A DNA stretch of 64,000 nucleotides from Paramoeba atlantica (taxonomy: Eukaryota; Discosea), in NCBI GenBank assembly GCA_977017575.1, contig CDRNVI010000070.1, positions 1-64,000 of the forward strand, written 5' to 3'. The notes beneath the pieces are model-generated. The model worked only from the letters and a program-made list of their open reading frames with translations, was not told where the DNA came from and did no database searches. Both the position numbers and the translations under genes were made by a program. Shown in pieces: positions 8,787 through 17,779 of this stretch. The first letter of the stretch is position 1. Each line of letters begins with the position of its first letter.

Positions 8787-10961
8787 ATGCGACGTTCCAC
8801 TTTTATTTTAGGAAGGCAAATTGCTGACACTGCACATAAAAAGAGGTTCGCTACAGATTTCTACCATGCTGCGACACCATCGAAATGGCCGCCTTCTGCG
8901 GGACCCCCGTTTTCACAATCGTACCAGCCCACATCCTGGAAATACAGCGAGGACAGATCTTATGGCAGACCACCAGAGGAATTACCTCCCCTCCCATTCG
9001 AAAACAAAACAACAGCACAAAACGTAGGGAGTCTCTCTCATGTGTCGACCCCTCTCCAAGACCCTTCGGTCTCCCCACGACCTGATGCGCCACCTCTGTT
9101 ATCCGTGATAAAAGACGACCGACTGCGAGTAGGACTTGCTGGAACCATGAACGTGGGTAAGTCAACTCTATTTAACATGCTTGCCTACGAACGGGTGCCG
9201 AATTTTCACCTCGTAGCCAACGCAAACGGTACCACCCGTGACGCCACCGAAGCCCACGCCAAACTCGGCGACATCGAGTTTACCGTCATCGACACCCCCG
9301 GGTGCCTCGACGGAGCGCTCCCCTCCGAAACCTACACCCTCCTCCTCTCCTGTGACCTCATCCTCTGCCTCCTCTCCGCCCCCCACGGCGTCACCCCCGA
9401 CGCCACCGCCCTCATCACCCTCCTCCACCACCTTAACCTCCCCCTTCTCCTGGTCTTCACCCACACCGACCTCCTCCCCTCCTCCCCCTCCCCCGCCCTC
9501 ACCGCCGCCGCCCGCCCCCTCCGTCTCGGCACCCCCCTGTTCCTCTCCCTCCGCACCCGGGCGGGGGCCGACCCGCTCCACGCCGCGCTCGCCCCCCACC
9601 ACGAGCACGCCGTCCTCCGCCGCACCCTCGCGGACTACGCGCTCGAGGACGCCGCGCTCGCGGGGGACGCCGCCGCGACGGGTCTCATCCAGCAGCGTAA
9701 CGCCATGGAGCGGTACGTGCGGGTGGCGCTGGTGGGGCGGCCGAACGCGGGGAAGAGCACGCTGTGGAACAGGATGGTGGGGGGAGGGGGGAATGGGGGA
9801 GGGGGGGGAGAAGGGGGGGGAGAAGGGGGGGGAGGGGGGAATGGGGGAGAAGGGGGGGGAGGGGGAAGGGGGGGAAGAGAAGGGGGGGGAGAGGGATCGA
9901 CGGGGCAGGTAGAGGCTCGGGAGGGAGGGAGGGGAGGGGGAAGGGGAGGGGAGGGGGAGCGATCGACGGGGCAGGTAGAGGCTCGGGAGGGAGGGAGGGG
10001 AGGGGGAGGGGAAGTAGAAGAGGGGGGGCGTGTGGAATCTTGGGGAGAAGGGAGGGGAGGGGGCGAAGAGGAAAGGGGGGGAGGGGGAGAGGAAGGACGG
10101 AGGGGAGGGGGGGAGGAGAAAAGGAGGTTAGACGCCCCCGAACGATCCTCTGAACAAGGTCGTGGAGGAGGACACTCACAAGGTAACCCAGGAACACAAC
10201 AAGCTCCTCGAGTGTTTGCACACCCACGGGCTCGGGTCTCCAAGGTGCCGGGGACCACACGGGATACGTTAGAGGTACGTTGCGTGTACAAAGGGACGCG
10301 GATGAAGCTGATTGACACCGCGGGGTTTGTGCGCATACGAGAGCTGCGCGATCGGCCGTTTCGGGAGGCACTGTGGAAACGGACCCGATCGGCGCTGCGG
10401 TTTGCCAGTGTCGTGGTGGTGGTGTTTGATGCCAGCAAGGGGTGCCCCAGCAAGGCGGATCTCATTCTTGGGTACCGATGCGTGGATGAGGGGCGGGCGG
10501 TGGTGTATGCGGCCAATAAGTGGGATACGGTAGAGGATGGGATCGCGACCGCGGAGGCGATTGATTATAAGCTACGCAGACAGCTGTATGAGGTGAAGTA
10601 TTGTAATGCCGTGGCGGTGTCTGGGGTGACGGGGTTGAATTTGGATCTGCTGTTGGATAGTGTGATTCGGGCGTATGAGACGTGGAATCGGCACATTCCG
10701 GCGTCCGTGTTGACGCGATTTTGGCAGCGCTTGGAGAAAACGGTGAGCATGCCGCATCACGTGACGCGGGTGCGTAGGCTACAGCAAATCAATATACGAC
10801 CCCCGACGTTTTTGTTACACCTACAAACACGGAATGATAGGAAAAAATTGCCCCCAAGATACGAAAATATGATACGGAATGCTTTGGTGGAAGAGTTTGG
10901 TTTTCGAGGCGTACCGTTGCGCGTCTTTCAGTGTGTGAAAGATGCGTTTAAAGATATCTAA
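8787..10961 (+). CDS. EngA/Der-type double GTPase, probably mitochondrial ribosome assembly factor
   Basis: 724 residues with two tandem GTPase domains, the defining layout of EngA/Der, which matures the large ribosomal subunit. Domain 1 has GTMNVGKS (119-126) and DTPGC (169-173), but THTD (225-228) in place of NKxD. Domain 2 has GRPNAGKS (316-323), PGTTRDT (488-494), DTAG (510-513) and NKWD (577-580). A C-terminal KH-like region follows (VSMPHHVTRVRRLQQ...). Bacterial EngA is roughly 440-490 residues. The excess is a 115-residue N-terminal extension, probably organelle targeting, and a linker of about 155 residues rich in G, E and R (330-487) inserted between G1 and G2 of the second domain. 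Trypanosomes have a mitochondrial EngA acting on the mitoribosomal large subunit, and I infer the same role. The coding strand is strongly C-rich up to about 9650 and G-rich from about 9730. Antisense ORFs across this tract are shadows of the skew. Confidence 0.9.
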   Translation: MRRSTFILGRQIADTAHKKRFATDFYHAATPSKWPPSAGPPFSQSYQPTSWKYSEDRSYGRPPEELPPLPFENKTTAQNVGSLSHVSTPLQDPSVSPRPDAPPLLSVIKDDRLRVGLAGTMNVGKSTLFNMLAYERVPNFHLVANANGTTRDATEAHAKLGDIEFTVIDTPGCLDGALPSETYTLLLSCDLILCLLSAPHGVTPDATALITLLHHLNLPLLLVFTHTDLLPSSPSPALTAAARPLRLGTPLFLSLRTRAGADPLHAALAPHHEHAVLRRTLADYALEDAALAGDAAATGLIQQRNAMERYVRVALVGRPNAGKSTLWNRMVGGGGNGGGGGEGGGEGGGGGNGGEGGGGGRGGREGGGEGSTGQVEAREGGRGGGRGGEGERSTGQVEAREGGRGGGGEVEEGGRVESWGEGRGGGEEERGGGGEEGRRGGGEEKRRLDAPERSSEQGRGGGHSQGNPGTQQAPRVFAHPRARVSKVPGTTRDTLEVRCVYKGTRMKLIDTAGFVRIRELRDRPFREALWKRTRSALRFASVVVVVFDASKGCPSKADLILGYRCVDEGRAVVYAANKWDTVEDGIATAEAIDYKLRRQLYEVKYCNAVAVSGVTGLNLDLLLDSVIRAYETWNRHIPASVLTRFWQRLEKTVSMPHHVTRVRRLQQINIRPPTFLLHLQTRNDRKKLPPRYENMIRNALVEEFGFRGVPLRVFQCVKDAFKDI
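9770..10130 (+). repeat. G-rich low-complexity tract inside the EngA-like gene
   Basis: About 360 bp of almost pure G with A interruptions, including a ~50-bp direct duplication around GATCGACGGGGCAGGTAGAG (9895 and 9959). It encodes the G/E/R linker without breaking the frame. Many G-runs of three or more make quadruplex formation plausible. Confidence 0.85.
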
Positions 10962-11123
10962 CATGGTAATGACCAATGGGGGTATGTTGTGGTGTATGTT
11001 GTGTCACTTGTAATCATGGTTAGAATACAATCACTACTGTTGAACTACTTGTTTGCTGCATTTTATTTTCTTTATAGAAGCGTTCGGGTATTCTTTCCAT
11101 TTTTATAATCCTTTTATTTTGAA

Positions 11124-11510
11124 ATGGTAAACGCAAACAGTGCACGTGCCCTCCGTCAGTTTTCCAAGAAGGATTTACTGTCCCGCGTGGATGTGCTAAA
11201 GAAAGAGCTCCTCCAACTCCGCTGTGCGGCGAAGACTTCCGGAACACAGACCAAAGCTTGCAAGCAGCGGGTTGTCCGACGGAGCATAGCGCGCGTTTTA
11301 ACAGTTTTAAACCAGACTGAGAAAGAGAATTTGCGCAAATTTTATGATCGCCCTCAAAACAAGCGCAAAATGCCGAAATTCTTAAAACCAAAGCTGACAA
11401 AGGCGAAACGACAAGCTTTAAAGCCACACGAAAGAAATGCAAAAAGTCTTAAGCAAGTGAAAAAGATGAAGGCCTTTCCCAAGCGTACGTATTTCGTGAA
11501 GGCTGCATAA
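11124..11510 (+). CDS. RPL35: 60S ribosomal protein L35 (uL29)
   Basis: 128 residues, about the usual eukaryotic length of 123. Family features in order: an N-terminal helix with KKDLLSRVDVLKKELLQLR (the uL29 L-x-x-L-x-x-E-L core, about 14-33), VVRRSIARVLTVLNQ (50-64), and the basic C-terminal extension with KPKLTKAKRQALKPHE and FPKRTYFVKAA ending. uL29 sits at the polypeptide exit tunnel and contacts SRP and chaperones. The start is the first ATG after a pyrimidine-rich stretch with TTTATAG at 11074-11080. The gene follows the EngA-like gene on the same strand with 160 bp between them. Unlike that gene it shows no C-to-G skew switch. Confidence 0.93.
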   Translation: MVNANSARALRQFSKKDLLSRVDVLKKELLQLRCAAKTSGTQTKACKQRVVRRSIARVLTVLNQTEKENLRKFYDRPQNKRKMPKFLKPKLTKAKRQALKPHERNAKSLKQVKKMKAFPKRTYFVKAA

Positions 11511-12711
11511 CTGAAAAAATGCAGACATATTGACGTGTAATGTACATGGCAGATGTTTGAAGTTGAAAGCATAAAATAGTGCCGTATAACGACAAAGGAT
11601 AAAACTATCGAAAGGAAGAATATTCTTTTGATTACAACGAAACATCAGAAATATTGATCTATTCTAGTTTCCAGAACCAGATGTAGTCCCTTTCGTTCTT
11701 TTGGAAATATTGCACACTTTTGTATTTTATCATTTAGAAACATTTTACCTTTCCTAGTGAGGTACTCTTCAATGGAGTTTCTGACGAATTCGTTTGCGCG
11801 CATTCACTACGTACTTCTTTATCTGAACTGTGTGACTTGTGCATATTTTTTCTGTCGCGTGCTTATCACTCAACCTATGAGAATAAAAAGAATTCTCCAT
11901 CTCCATAGGATTTTCTCCCACAAGTCGGTTCCCGATTTTTTTTATTTATGACCCCATTTCTTCTTCCTTGACAACGGGATGCCTAGTGGTAATTGTCTGA
12001 GGAGTTGGGTGCAAGTCCTTACTGACTGTAATAAGTGTTTTTGTAATAAGTGATGTTGACTGTAATATGGTGCACAAGAAAAGTCACGGCCAGGTTGGTT
12101 TTTCACACTAGCTTGTGAAGGGGGAAGAATGAGTGACCTCCTGGTGGGAACACACTCATATTGCATGCATATTTTTTATTGATCTTATCTATTGATCCGT
12201 TGCATACACCGCTGTATCTCGTACGTATTTTATGGTATTCACTACAGCTCTGAGCGAATGCTTATCTAATGCGTAAGGCGTTCAATTAGATATCTATTGA
12301 GACACCTAGCGAAATCACTGCAGCTTTTCCACTTTATTATAAAGTGTAGCCGAGGAATCCACATAAGTTATGTCGGTTTGTACCATCAGAAGAAAGGACA
12401 TCCTGACAAGGTCTGCAGGATCCAAAGTTCCTTCTTGTCAAGAGTTGATGTACTATTACTTCTTCCTTCGCTTGCTCTTTTTTTTGAAATTATTGACTTG
12501 CCTAAAACGTAGTTTATTTTGCACATCCGCAACTGTGCATGATGTTTCCCCCCTTTTGCGCCCCCACGATATGTGAAAAATCAACATTGTAAGAGAAATG
12601 GGTAAATATAGGAACGGATAAGGATGATCGGCCTGCTGAGAGAACAGTTGAGCCCTGAGCCCCAGCAAAATATGTAAACCACTATATACGAAAAAAACAT
12701 ATTTTATAGAA
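11511..12711. other. Noncoding spacer of about 1.2 kb
   Basis: Only short unrelated open frames are present. There is a small imperfect duplication near 12027-12075 (CTGTAATAAGTG / TTTGTAATAAGTG / GACTGTAATATGG). No inverted-end element, tRNA or conserved motif recognised. Confidence 0.6.
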
Positions 12712-13690
12712 TTATAAACCGTCGCCAGAATCGCCACTTACGTCACTGTCGCTACATGAACTCTCGCTGACTTCCTCCCGTTCAGGATTTTCAGCCCCGT
12801 AGTGCAGCAGGACGCAGTTCAAAAGATTTTGCATTCGACATTGCCAAGCTTGGTGTAAGCCCATGTGAGTGGCACCAAGTTTCACGCACTGAAGCGCAAC
12901 GTTTCGCTGGAGTTGCAAAGGGGTGGCCTCGTAATTATAGTGCTGGCGCTTAACCCATCCCTTTATGGTACCGCGGACGCCCTCTGCGTGATTAGTGTGG
13001 TACCCTTGATAGGTAACGAACTCCTTGCTGTGGTTCACCGCGCAGTGTCGGCAATACTCGCCGAGGTTGACGTATCCTTTCCAGTAATCGCTGACCACAA
13101 CAGTCATCGCGCTGGCCAGATGGGGCAGAATGAAGGAATGAAGAGTTTCTAGGTCACGACGCCTCACCAACTTCCAATGGGTAAGACCCGTTTTCCGTCC
13201 CCCCTGCTCAGTAAGTGTTGCGAACCACCAACCCCGCTGACCTTGTCTACGACCTCTGTTGTATTTTCCCCTACCAATGAACGTCTCGTCCACTTAGATT
13301 CGCGAAAACGCGTGATCAAAATTGCGCTCTTGATCAAGCGCAGCCTCCGCGAGGTGACGCAAGATGTCCTTCACAGCCTTTCGTCCGATACCACAGTGCA
13401 CAAATGGTTCACAATATCTGCCCACACCAAGAGAAGCATGCTCGGAGTCAGCAAAGTGCGCCTTGAAATATAAGGGAGAAATCGGCTAACGTGCACTCGG
13501 CAAGAATTCCGATCACCAGGTTCTCGGTGCACACAAAGCCGCATCCGATTGTTGCTCGGGATGTCAACCCTGAACTGGTTCCCATGATCAGGGCATTTGG
13601 GTGGGCCAAACAGACCGTGAGACTTCATCCACTTCTCCGCATCATTCCCCTGAGGAATAGCGGCAACGCTTCGCCATAGCCTCATGCAGG
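12712..13690 (-). pseudogene. Merlin/IS1016-type (ISXO2-like DDE) transposase relic
   Basis: Minus strand. The N-terminal part (13685-13371) has a zinc-ribbon-like region (KCPDHG...CVHREPGDRNSC). The catalytic part (13293-12712) reads DETFIGRGKYNRGRRQGQRGWWF, then VVVSDYWKGYVNLGEY and NHSKEFV...HTNHAEGVRGTIKGWVK. Those are the D, D and E blocks of the ISXO2-like domain used by eukaryotic Merlin transposons and bacterial IS1595/IS1016. Between the parts, KAVKDILRHLAEAALDQERNF is in a third frame, and an in-frame TAA directly precedes VDETFIG, so there is at least one frameshift and one stop. The DDE core is otherwise well preserved, pointing to a fairly recent death. No clear inverted ends were found. 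Confidence 0.82.
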
Positions 13691-14000
13691 CGTACCCCGG
13701 ACACCCCCTACAAACAGGTCGAACCTCAAGATTTCACCACGTACGGTATGTTCAATGAACGGGCACCCAATTCTTTGAACATTCAACGAACGTGCCCTCA
13801 AGCCGGAATTTGACATCTTTTGGATACCTTGAGAGAGTTTAGAGGACGCGAAGCCATGCTACAGAAAACTCAGATACGAAATATACGCAGTACTTTCTCT
13901 ACGATAGTTAGTTTGATTGAACAATTTATTCACAACCTCTTTCATTTTCTGTAAACCATATATAGTCGACGTTAATAAATCGAAACCATTGCTATTTTCA
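13691..14000. other. Noncoding spacer upstream of LRR gene
   Basis: About 300 bp with a small inverted pair around GTTCAATGAACGGGCACC and GAACATTCAACGAACGTGCCC (13750-13795). Otherwise nothing recognised. A TTG-initiated extension of the LRR frame through 13917-14000 is not credible as coding. Confidence 0.5.
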
Positions 14001-14645
14001 ATGACTTATTCCTTTTCATTGTTACGTGCGCTACGGACATCAGACGTGCAGTCTTCAAAGAATCCACGTGCAGCGGAGGTAAGGTCTGTTTTCGTGCCGC
14101 AAGAATACGATTTGGTAAGACTTATTGAAAATGTAGAGAAAAGGCATCCTAGCTGGGACACGAACACACCTGCCTGTGAGTGGAATGGCATTCTATGTTG
14201 TGAGAAGCAAGTTATAGGAATCGCCTGGTCCTTTACGGATCTAGAATCGTTAATTTGGAAATATTTGCCTTTAAGTTTAATGTCGCTTCAGGCGATGAGT
14301 GCCCAGCTTCGTTGTGAACTTCCCCTAGAGATGTTTCCCCCGACTCTCCTACATATTTATCTGTATTCCAATAAGTTAATAGGTAATCTCGACCTTCTGC
14401 AGCTTCCTCCTTTATTGGAGGTGTTCGACGTCCAAAGCAATTATTTTTTTGGCCTCGTCGATTTTTCATTACTTCCGACAAGTTTGACCGACCTGACGTT
14501 GTCTTGGAACAGTGAACTCAAAGGTGCGTTCGACGTGAGACTGTGTAGTCTGGATTTGAAGTATGACTTTCGGTACACAAATATTACGGTCTCCAACGGA
14601 TGTTTATCTCGGGATGTTTATCTCGGAGGCCAATTAGCAGCATGA
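14001..14645 (+). CDS. Leucine-rich repeat protein
   Basis: 214 residues from the first in-frame ATG. An N-terminal cap resembles the plant-type LRRNT: a Trp/Cys pattern WDTNTPACEWNGILCC at about 52-67. It is followed by about four to five LRR units of the form LP..L..L.L..N...G.... (PPTLLHIYLYSNKLIGNLDL, PPLLEVFDVQSNYFFGLVDF, PTSLTDLTLSWNSELKGAFD). No clear signal peptide or membrane anchor is visible, though the N-terminus MTYSFSLLRALR is weakly hydrophobic. Kinetoplastid genomes contain expanded LRR families of this type; function here is unknown. It lies between a Merlin relic and an R2-type LINE fragment. The paralogue at 28992-29798 shares the same cap and repeat style and is also next to a transposon. 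Confidence 0.72.
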   Translation: MTYSFSLLRALRTSDVQSSKNPRAAEVRSVFVPQEYDLVRLIENVEKRHPSWDTNTPACEWNGILCCEKQVIGIAWSFTDLESLIWKYLPLSLMSLQAMSAQLRCELPLEMFPPTLLHIYLYSNKLIGNLDLLQLPPLLEVFDVQSNYFFGLVDFSLLPTSLTDLTLSWNSELKGAFDVRLCSLDLKYDFRYTNITVSNGCLSRDVYLGGQLAA

Positions 14646-14787
14646 TTCGGAATGACCATGTGTGTACTTGATGTGGACTGTTTCAACTGCGTGAGCTGTC
14701 GAAGTGATAAACCGTGTATTACGCTAAGAAGAATTACCGTCACTCCCTTCGATGACCGTTCATCCCCTTCACTTGTCCGACTAGGTG

Positions 14788-14829
14788 ACATATCCTCTGT
14801 CTACAACCGATGAGAGGATATGTCACTCG
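14788..14829. repeat. Hairpin TGACATATCCTCT / AGAGGATATGTCA
   Basis: A perfect 13-bp inverted repeat with a 16-base loop, 140 bp past the LRR gene. Could be a foldback end or an mRNA 3'-region stem-loop; nothing more can be said. Confidence 0.6.
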
Positions 14830-14984
14830 GATATGGACGGACGGGCATGTCATAACGTCCCCGGCTTCAAAAGTAGATATCGTTGGAGTATCGCCATTCA
14901 TATACATTATCATACAGATAATCTGCAGAGATTTGGTAAAGTGAATATCGGAAAATAATTCCGTTATCCGCGCACACAACGCGT

Positions 14985-15650
14985 TTAATTCACTTTTAGT
15001 TTAAGCAACGTTTGAAGTGGGATCATGTATCCAGTTTACGTCATCGCGGGGCTGAAAAAATTTAAAACTTCCTCGCAGTGCGCTCTGGGTCATACTTTGC
15101 CGGCATGCCTCGATGAGACTATCGTTCCCAAGAAAAAGAGAGTTCAGAGCTCGAGCTGAGCTGTGGAGCTTCCCTCGTGCGCCTACTCCGAACACCAAAA
15201 GAAAGGTGGCTGGGTGTTCAAGCTTCCTGGAATGATAAATATTCGTGTACTTCTTCATGTTCCGCTCATGTGCGTAGGTAAGGTTCTCCTCCCATGGGCA
15301 AGTTAGCTCTATGATATATTCTTCCCCGTTCGCAACTTTCACCCAGCCGTCCGGTCGGAGCTCAGTGTCCAAGATTGTGAGCGACGACGGAATGGAACGG
15401 AACTGTGGAAGATCAAAGTGTGCGATTTTTGTTGCAGGAGAATTGACAACACGGAATGCTAGGGTTTGGAGTACTAGATCATGCCGCAGGGTGTATGGGC
15501 CCTGTTCGAGTGATTTTGCACACCCGGAGAGGATACTTATGGCGTGTGGTTACTAATGGCGTGTGGTCTTCGTTTCGGTTCTGCATATTGGACATTTGTC
15601 GCTGGTGTGGGTTGAAACACCCCCAAGACGCGTGGGTGACCGAGGATGGT
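14985..15650 (-). mobile_element. R2-type LINE fragment (zinc knuckle plus endonuclease tail)
   Basis: Minus strand, 5' to 3': a zinc-knuckle-like KCPICRTETKTTRH near 15600, then, after frame changes, LRHDLVLQTLAFRVV, LRPDGWVKV, EEYIIELTCPWEENL, KKYTNIY and FLLVFGVGARGKLHSS. The series 'CxxC...H...RHD.vL...RPD....i.iElT.P.E.n...a...K..kY......vG.rG' is the standard C-terminal layout of R2/R4/NeSL-type non-LTR retrotransposons with a restriction-like endonuclease. No reverse transcriptase domain lies upstream, so this is a 3' fragment. At least one frameshift plus stops separate the zinc finger from the endonuclease part. Confidence 0.68.
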
Positions 15651-15732
15651 GTTCATACGACCATGAGGGAGCTAACTCCCTTCCGTGGACGCGAATGGAA
15701 TTCCCATCGTACATACTACAAATGACTTCCAT

Positions 15733-15802
15733 GATTCATGATACTGTATCATGAATCCATGGCCCTGACCATACTGTATCATACAACATGGTCAGGGCCA
15801 GG
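15733..15802. repeat. Two adjacent palindromes
   Basis: GATTCATGATACTGTATCATGAATC spans 15733-15757 (perfect 12-bp arms). TGGCCCTGACCAT pairs with ATGGTCAGGGCCA across 15760-15803. The shared inner word ATACTGTATCAT appears in both, so the two may be one small cruciform-type element. Confidence 0.7.
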
Positions 15803-15924
15803 TATACGTGCTGGCAAATGAAGTCATGGTTCATCGTGCGTCATGGTCATCGGGGTCCCACAGAATCCGCCACGGCTGGTGAGCAAGGGAGGCACCATAG
15901 AGCATCCTCTCGAGCACGCATATA

Positions 15925-16041
15925 CAGTGCGCCCCGATAGTAAAGTTTTTTTTAGTAGTTACCACCGAGTTTGGGTAACTACTAAAAAAACGTTACCATT
16001 CGGGAAACCGTTTTTTGGGACTTTACCAACTGGGCGCACTG
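15925..16041. mobile_element. 117-bp Tc1/mariner-type MITE with TA flanks
   Basis: Ends CAGTGCGCCC / GGGCGCACTG are flanked on both sides by TA. Inner arms are also mirrored: AGTAAAGT, TTTTTTTAGTAGTTACC and GGTAACTACTAAAAAAA. CAGTG ends with TA target sites are typical of Tc1/mariner. Entirely noncoding, so mobilised in trans if at all. Confidence 0.8.
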
Positions 16042-16285
16042 TAACGCGTTTGCTCGCCGTGTGGGAGACTTCCAGTATATGGAAGCCTCCTGCGCGCAGA
16101 AGTACCGGTGTCACGTTAGTGGGAAGGCAGGCCGCGTGGTCCCGTAGAAGGGTCCAGCAGCGCATGGGGACTCGCAACCGTGTTCCGACCGGGTTATTGA
16201 GGAATGAAAAAAGGGAGCCGCACTTCTACTTTCTGACAAGAGGGACAGTTCCCCGTCTAGCGTCATCCGGAAGCGGGCGTGAACA

Positions 16286-16367
16286 CAGTAAAAATATGCC
16301 CGCTTCCGGGAGAGAAATGATGAGCTAGGAAAATGTACCAATAAGGCACAGAAACTGCATCTTTATC
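16286..16367 (-). ncRNA. Second spliced-leader-RNA-like copy
   Basis: On the minus strand, 16367-16339 reads GATAAAGATGCAGTTTC then TGTGCCTTATTG, followed by the GT donor GTACATTTTCC. It differs from the copy at 4575 by three substitutions over 29 exon-like bases, and similarity continues about 45 bases downstream through CTCATC and CCCGGAAGCGGG. After that, this copy has CATATTTTTAC (an Sm-site-like T-run) and an inverted CCCGCTTCCGG. Upstream of the exon-like part the copies do not match. Probably a truncated copy of the leader gene. The open frame across it (KDKDAVSVPYWYIF) is not supported as a protein. Confidence 0.45.
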
Positions 16368-16660
16368 CTTTAGTGCAAGATCCAGAGACATTATGGCAAG
16401 ATCCACGTAATGTCCGCCAAGGTGGAGAGATGACCCCCCACAGGAAAAACGTAGACAAAAAAAAGCAATGCATTCCTCTAAAAAAAGCAATGCATTTCAT
16501 CTAAACAAGGACTTCGATGAGTGTCTTTTCAGGTTTCCTACGTGTATTGGTTTCATTGTACTGATCCCTACCTTAATTTACAAACACCGTCAACCCCTTG
16601 TGCTCGTCTTTTTATCCTTCCCCGCCATCTCACTCCCTCTCCACCCCTCCACTCCTCCCC

Positions 16661-17779
16661 ATGCCCCCCTCCCCCCCACAACCTCTTTCCTACCGTGATG
16701 CCCTCGCCGAGAGCTCACGCCAACACAAATTCCTCCTGGTTTGCATTACCCCCTCCTTCTCCTGCTCTGCCTCCCCCCTCCCCTCCCTCTCCCCCTCCTC
16801 CTGCTCCTTCCTCCACCACCACTTTGTACTGTGGCAACGACCCCTCCACACCCCCGAGGGTCTCGCGGCCTTCCACGCCCTCCACGGGGTCTCGGCCCCG
16901 CTCTACGCTGTACTGGTCCGCATCCACGGCCATGATCAACTGATCTGTCGTATGCAGTACAGTGCAGGGGAGGGAGGGGAAGAGAGAGGAGTAGAAGGAG
17001 GAGTAGAAGGAGGAGCAGAACGGAGAGTAGAAGGAAGAGTAGAAGGAGGAGTGGAAGGAGAAGAAGGAGAAGAAGAAGGAGAACAACAAGGGCGTCTACT
17101 CCCCCCCGAGGCTGTGGTCGACCAGCTCCGTCGGGTGGTGGGGGAGAGGCACCGTGGGGTGGGGGAGACGCTGGCGTCCCGGAGAGGGGAGGGGGTGAGC
17201 CGGGCGGGACTGCGGAAGACCCAGCAGGGGGAATATGAAGTGGCCTGGGGGAGGGATGCGGGGAGGGGAAGGGGGGGTGGGGAGGGGGAGGAAAAAGGGG
17301 AGGAAAAGGGGGAGGAAGTGGAGGTTGGGGGAAAAGTCGGTGAAACGGAGGAGGTTGCGGGCGTTGGTAGGACTGTAATGAGTACCCCTGCTTGTGTGCC
17401 AGAGACCCCTGCATATGTGCCTGAGGTTCTCACAACGTGTGGGATATCAGCCTCCGGAACTGAGAGCATGAAAGTGGAGACAGGAGTTGGGACAGAAGGA
17501 GAGGAAGTGCTGTGTACCAAAATTATTTTGCCCACGGGGAAAACGGTAATGCGCCAGTTTCGAGTCGTGGACACAACGGACGCGGTGTATGATTTTGTGG
17601 AACAGTATTTAGCCGAATACCCGATACCCGTCGCGCAGGGCGCCTCGCCTGGCAATAAAGCAAGCCTTGCTTTATCTGTTCAATCACATCCTATAAAAAA
17701 GCTTCCAAAGGACTCTACTATACGATTAAGCGAATATAAATTCCCTCCTCGAATAGTTATTTACGTTACCTATACGTGA
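16661..17779 (+). CDS. UAS-UBX domain protein (FAF/UBXD family), probable p97/VCP adaptor
   Basis: 372 residues from the first ATG. The frame is open upstream only through a non-ATG extension within a pyrimidine tract. The N-terminal part (about 10-105) fits the thioredoxin-like UAS domain: YRDALAESSRQHKFLLVCI, a late FVLWQ strand, and HALHGVSAPLYAVLV. Then comes a G/E/R low-complexity linker (about 115-280) where FAF proteins have a coiled coil. The C-terminus (about 287-372) fits a UBX domain: CTKIILPTGKTVMRQFRVVD, VYDFVEQYL, LPKDSTIRLSEYKFPPRIVIYV. UAS-UBX proteins recruit p97 to ubiquitinated or lipid-associated clients in ER-associated degradation. No membrane hairpin is visible, so it is closer to FAF1/soluble types. 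The coding strand is C-rich up to 16960 and purine-rich afterwards. Confidence 0.72.
   Translation: MPPSPPQPLSYRDALAESSRQHKFLLVCITPSFSCSASPLPSLSPSSCSFLHHHFVLWQRPLHTPEGLAAFHALHGVSAPLYAVLVRIHGHDQLICRMQYSAGEGGEERGVEGGVEGGAERRVEGRVEGGVEGEEGEEEGEQQGRLLPPEAVVDQLRRVVGERHRGVGETLASRRGEGVSRAGLRKTQQGEYEVAWGRDAGRGRGGGEGEEKGEEKGEEVEVGGKVGETEEVAGVGRTVMSTPACVPETPAYVPEVLTTCGISASGTESMKVETGVGTEGEEVLCTKIILPTGKTVMRQFRVVDTTDAVYDFVEQYLAEYPIPVAQGASPGNKASLALSVQSHPIKKLPKDSTIRLSEYKFPPRIVIYVTYT

Noticed and set aside
9168-10516. Antisense frames of 146-293 codons across the EngA-like gene
   Set aside because: They are Pro/Ser or Gly/Val low-complexity products of the C/G skew. The sense frame carries two complete GTPase motif sets.
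16263-16490. 75-codon minus-strand frame beside the UBX gene
   Set aside because: It covers the spliced-leader-like copy and flanking repeats; no protein motif.
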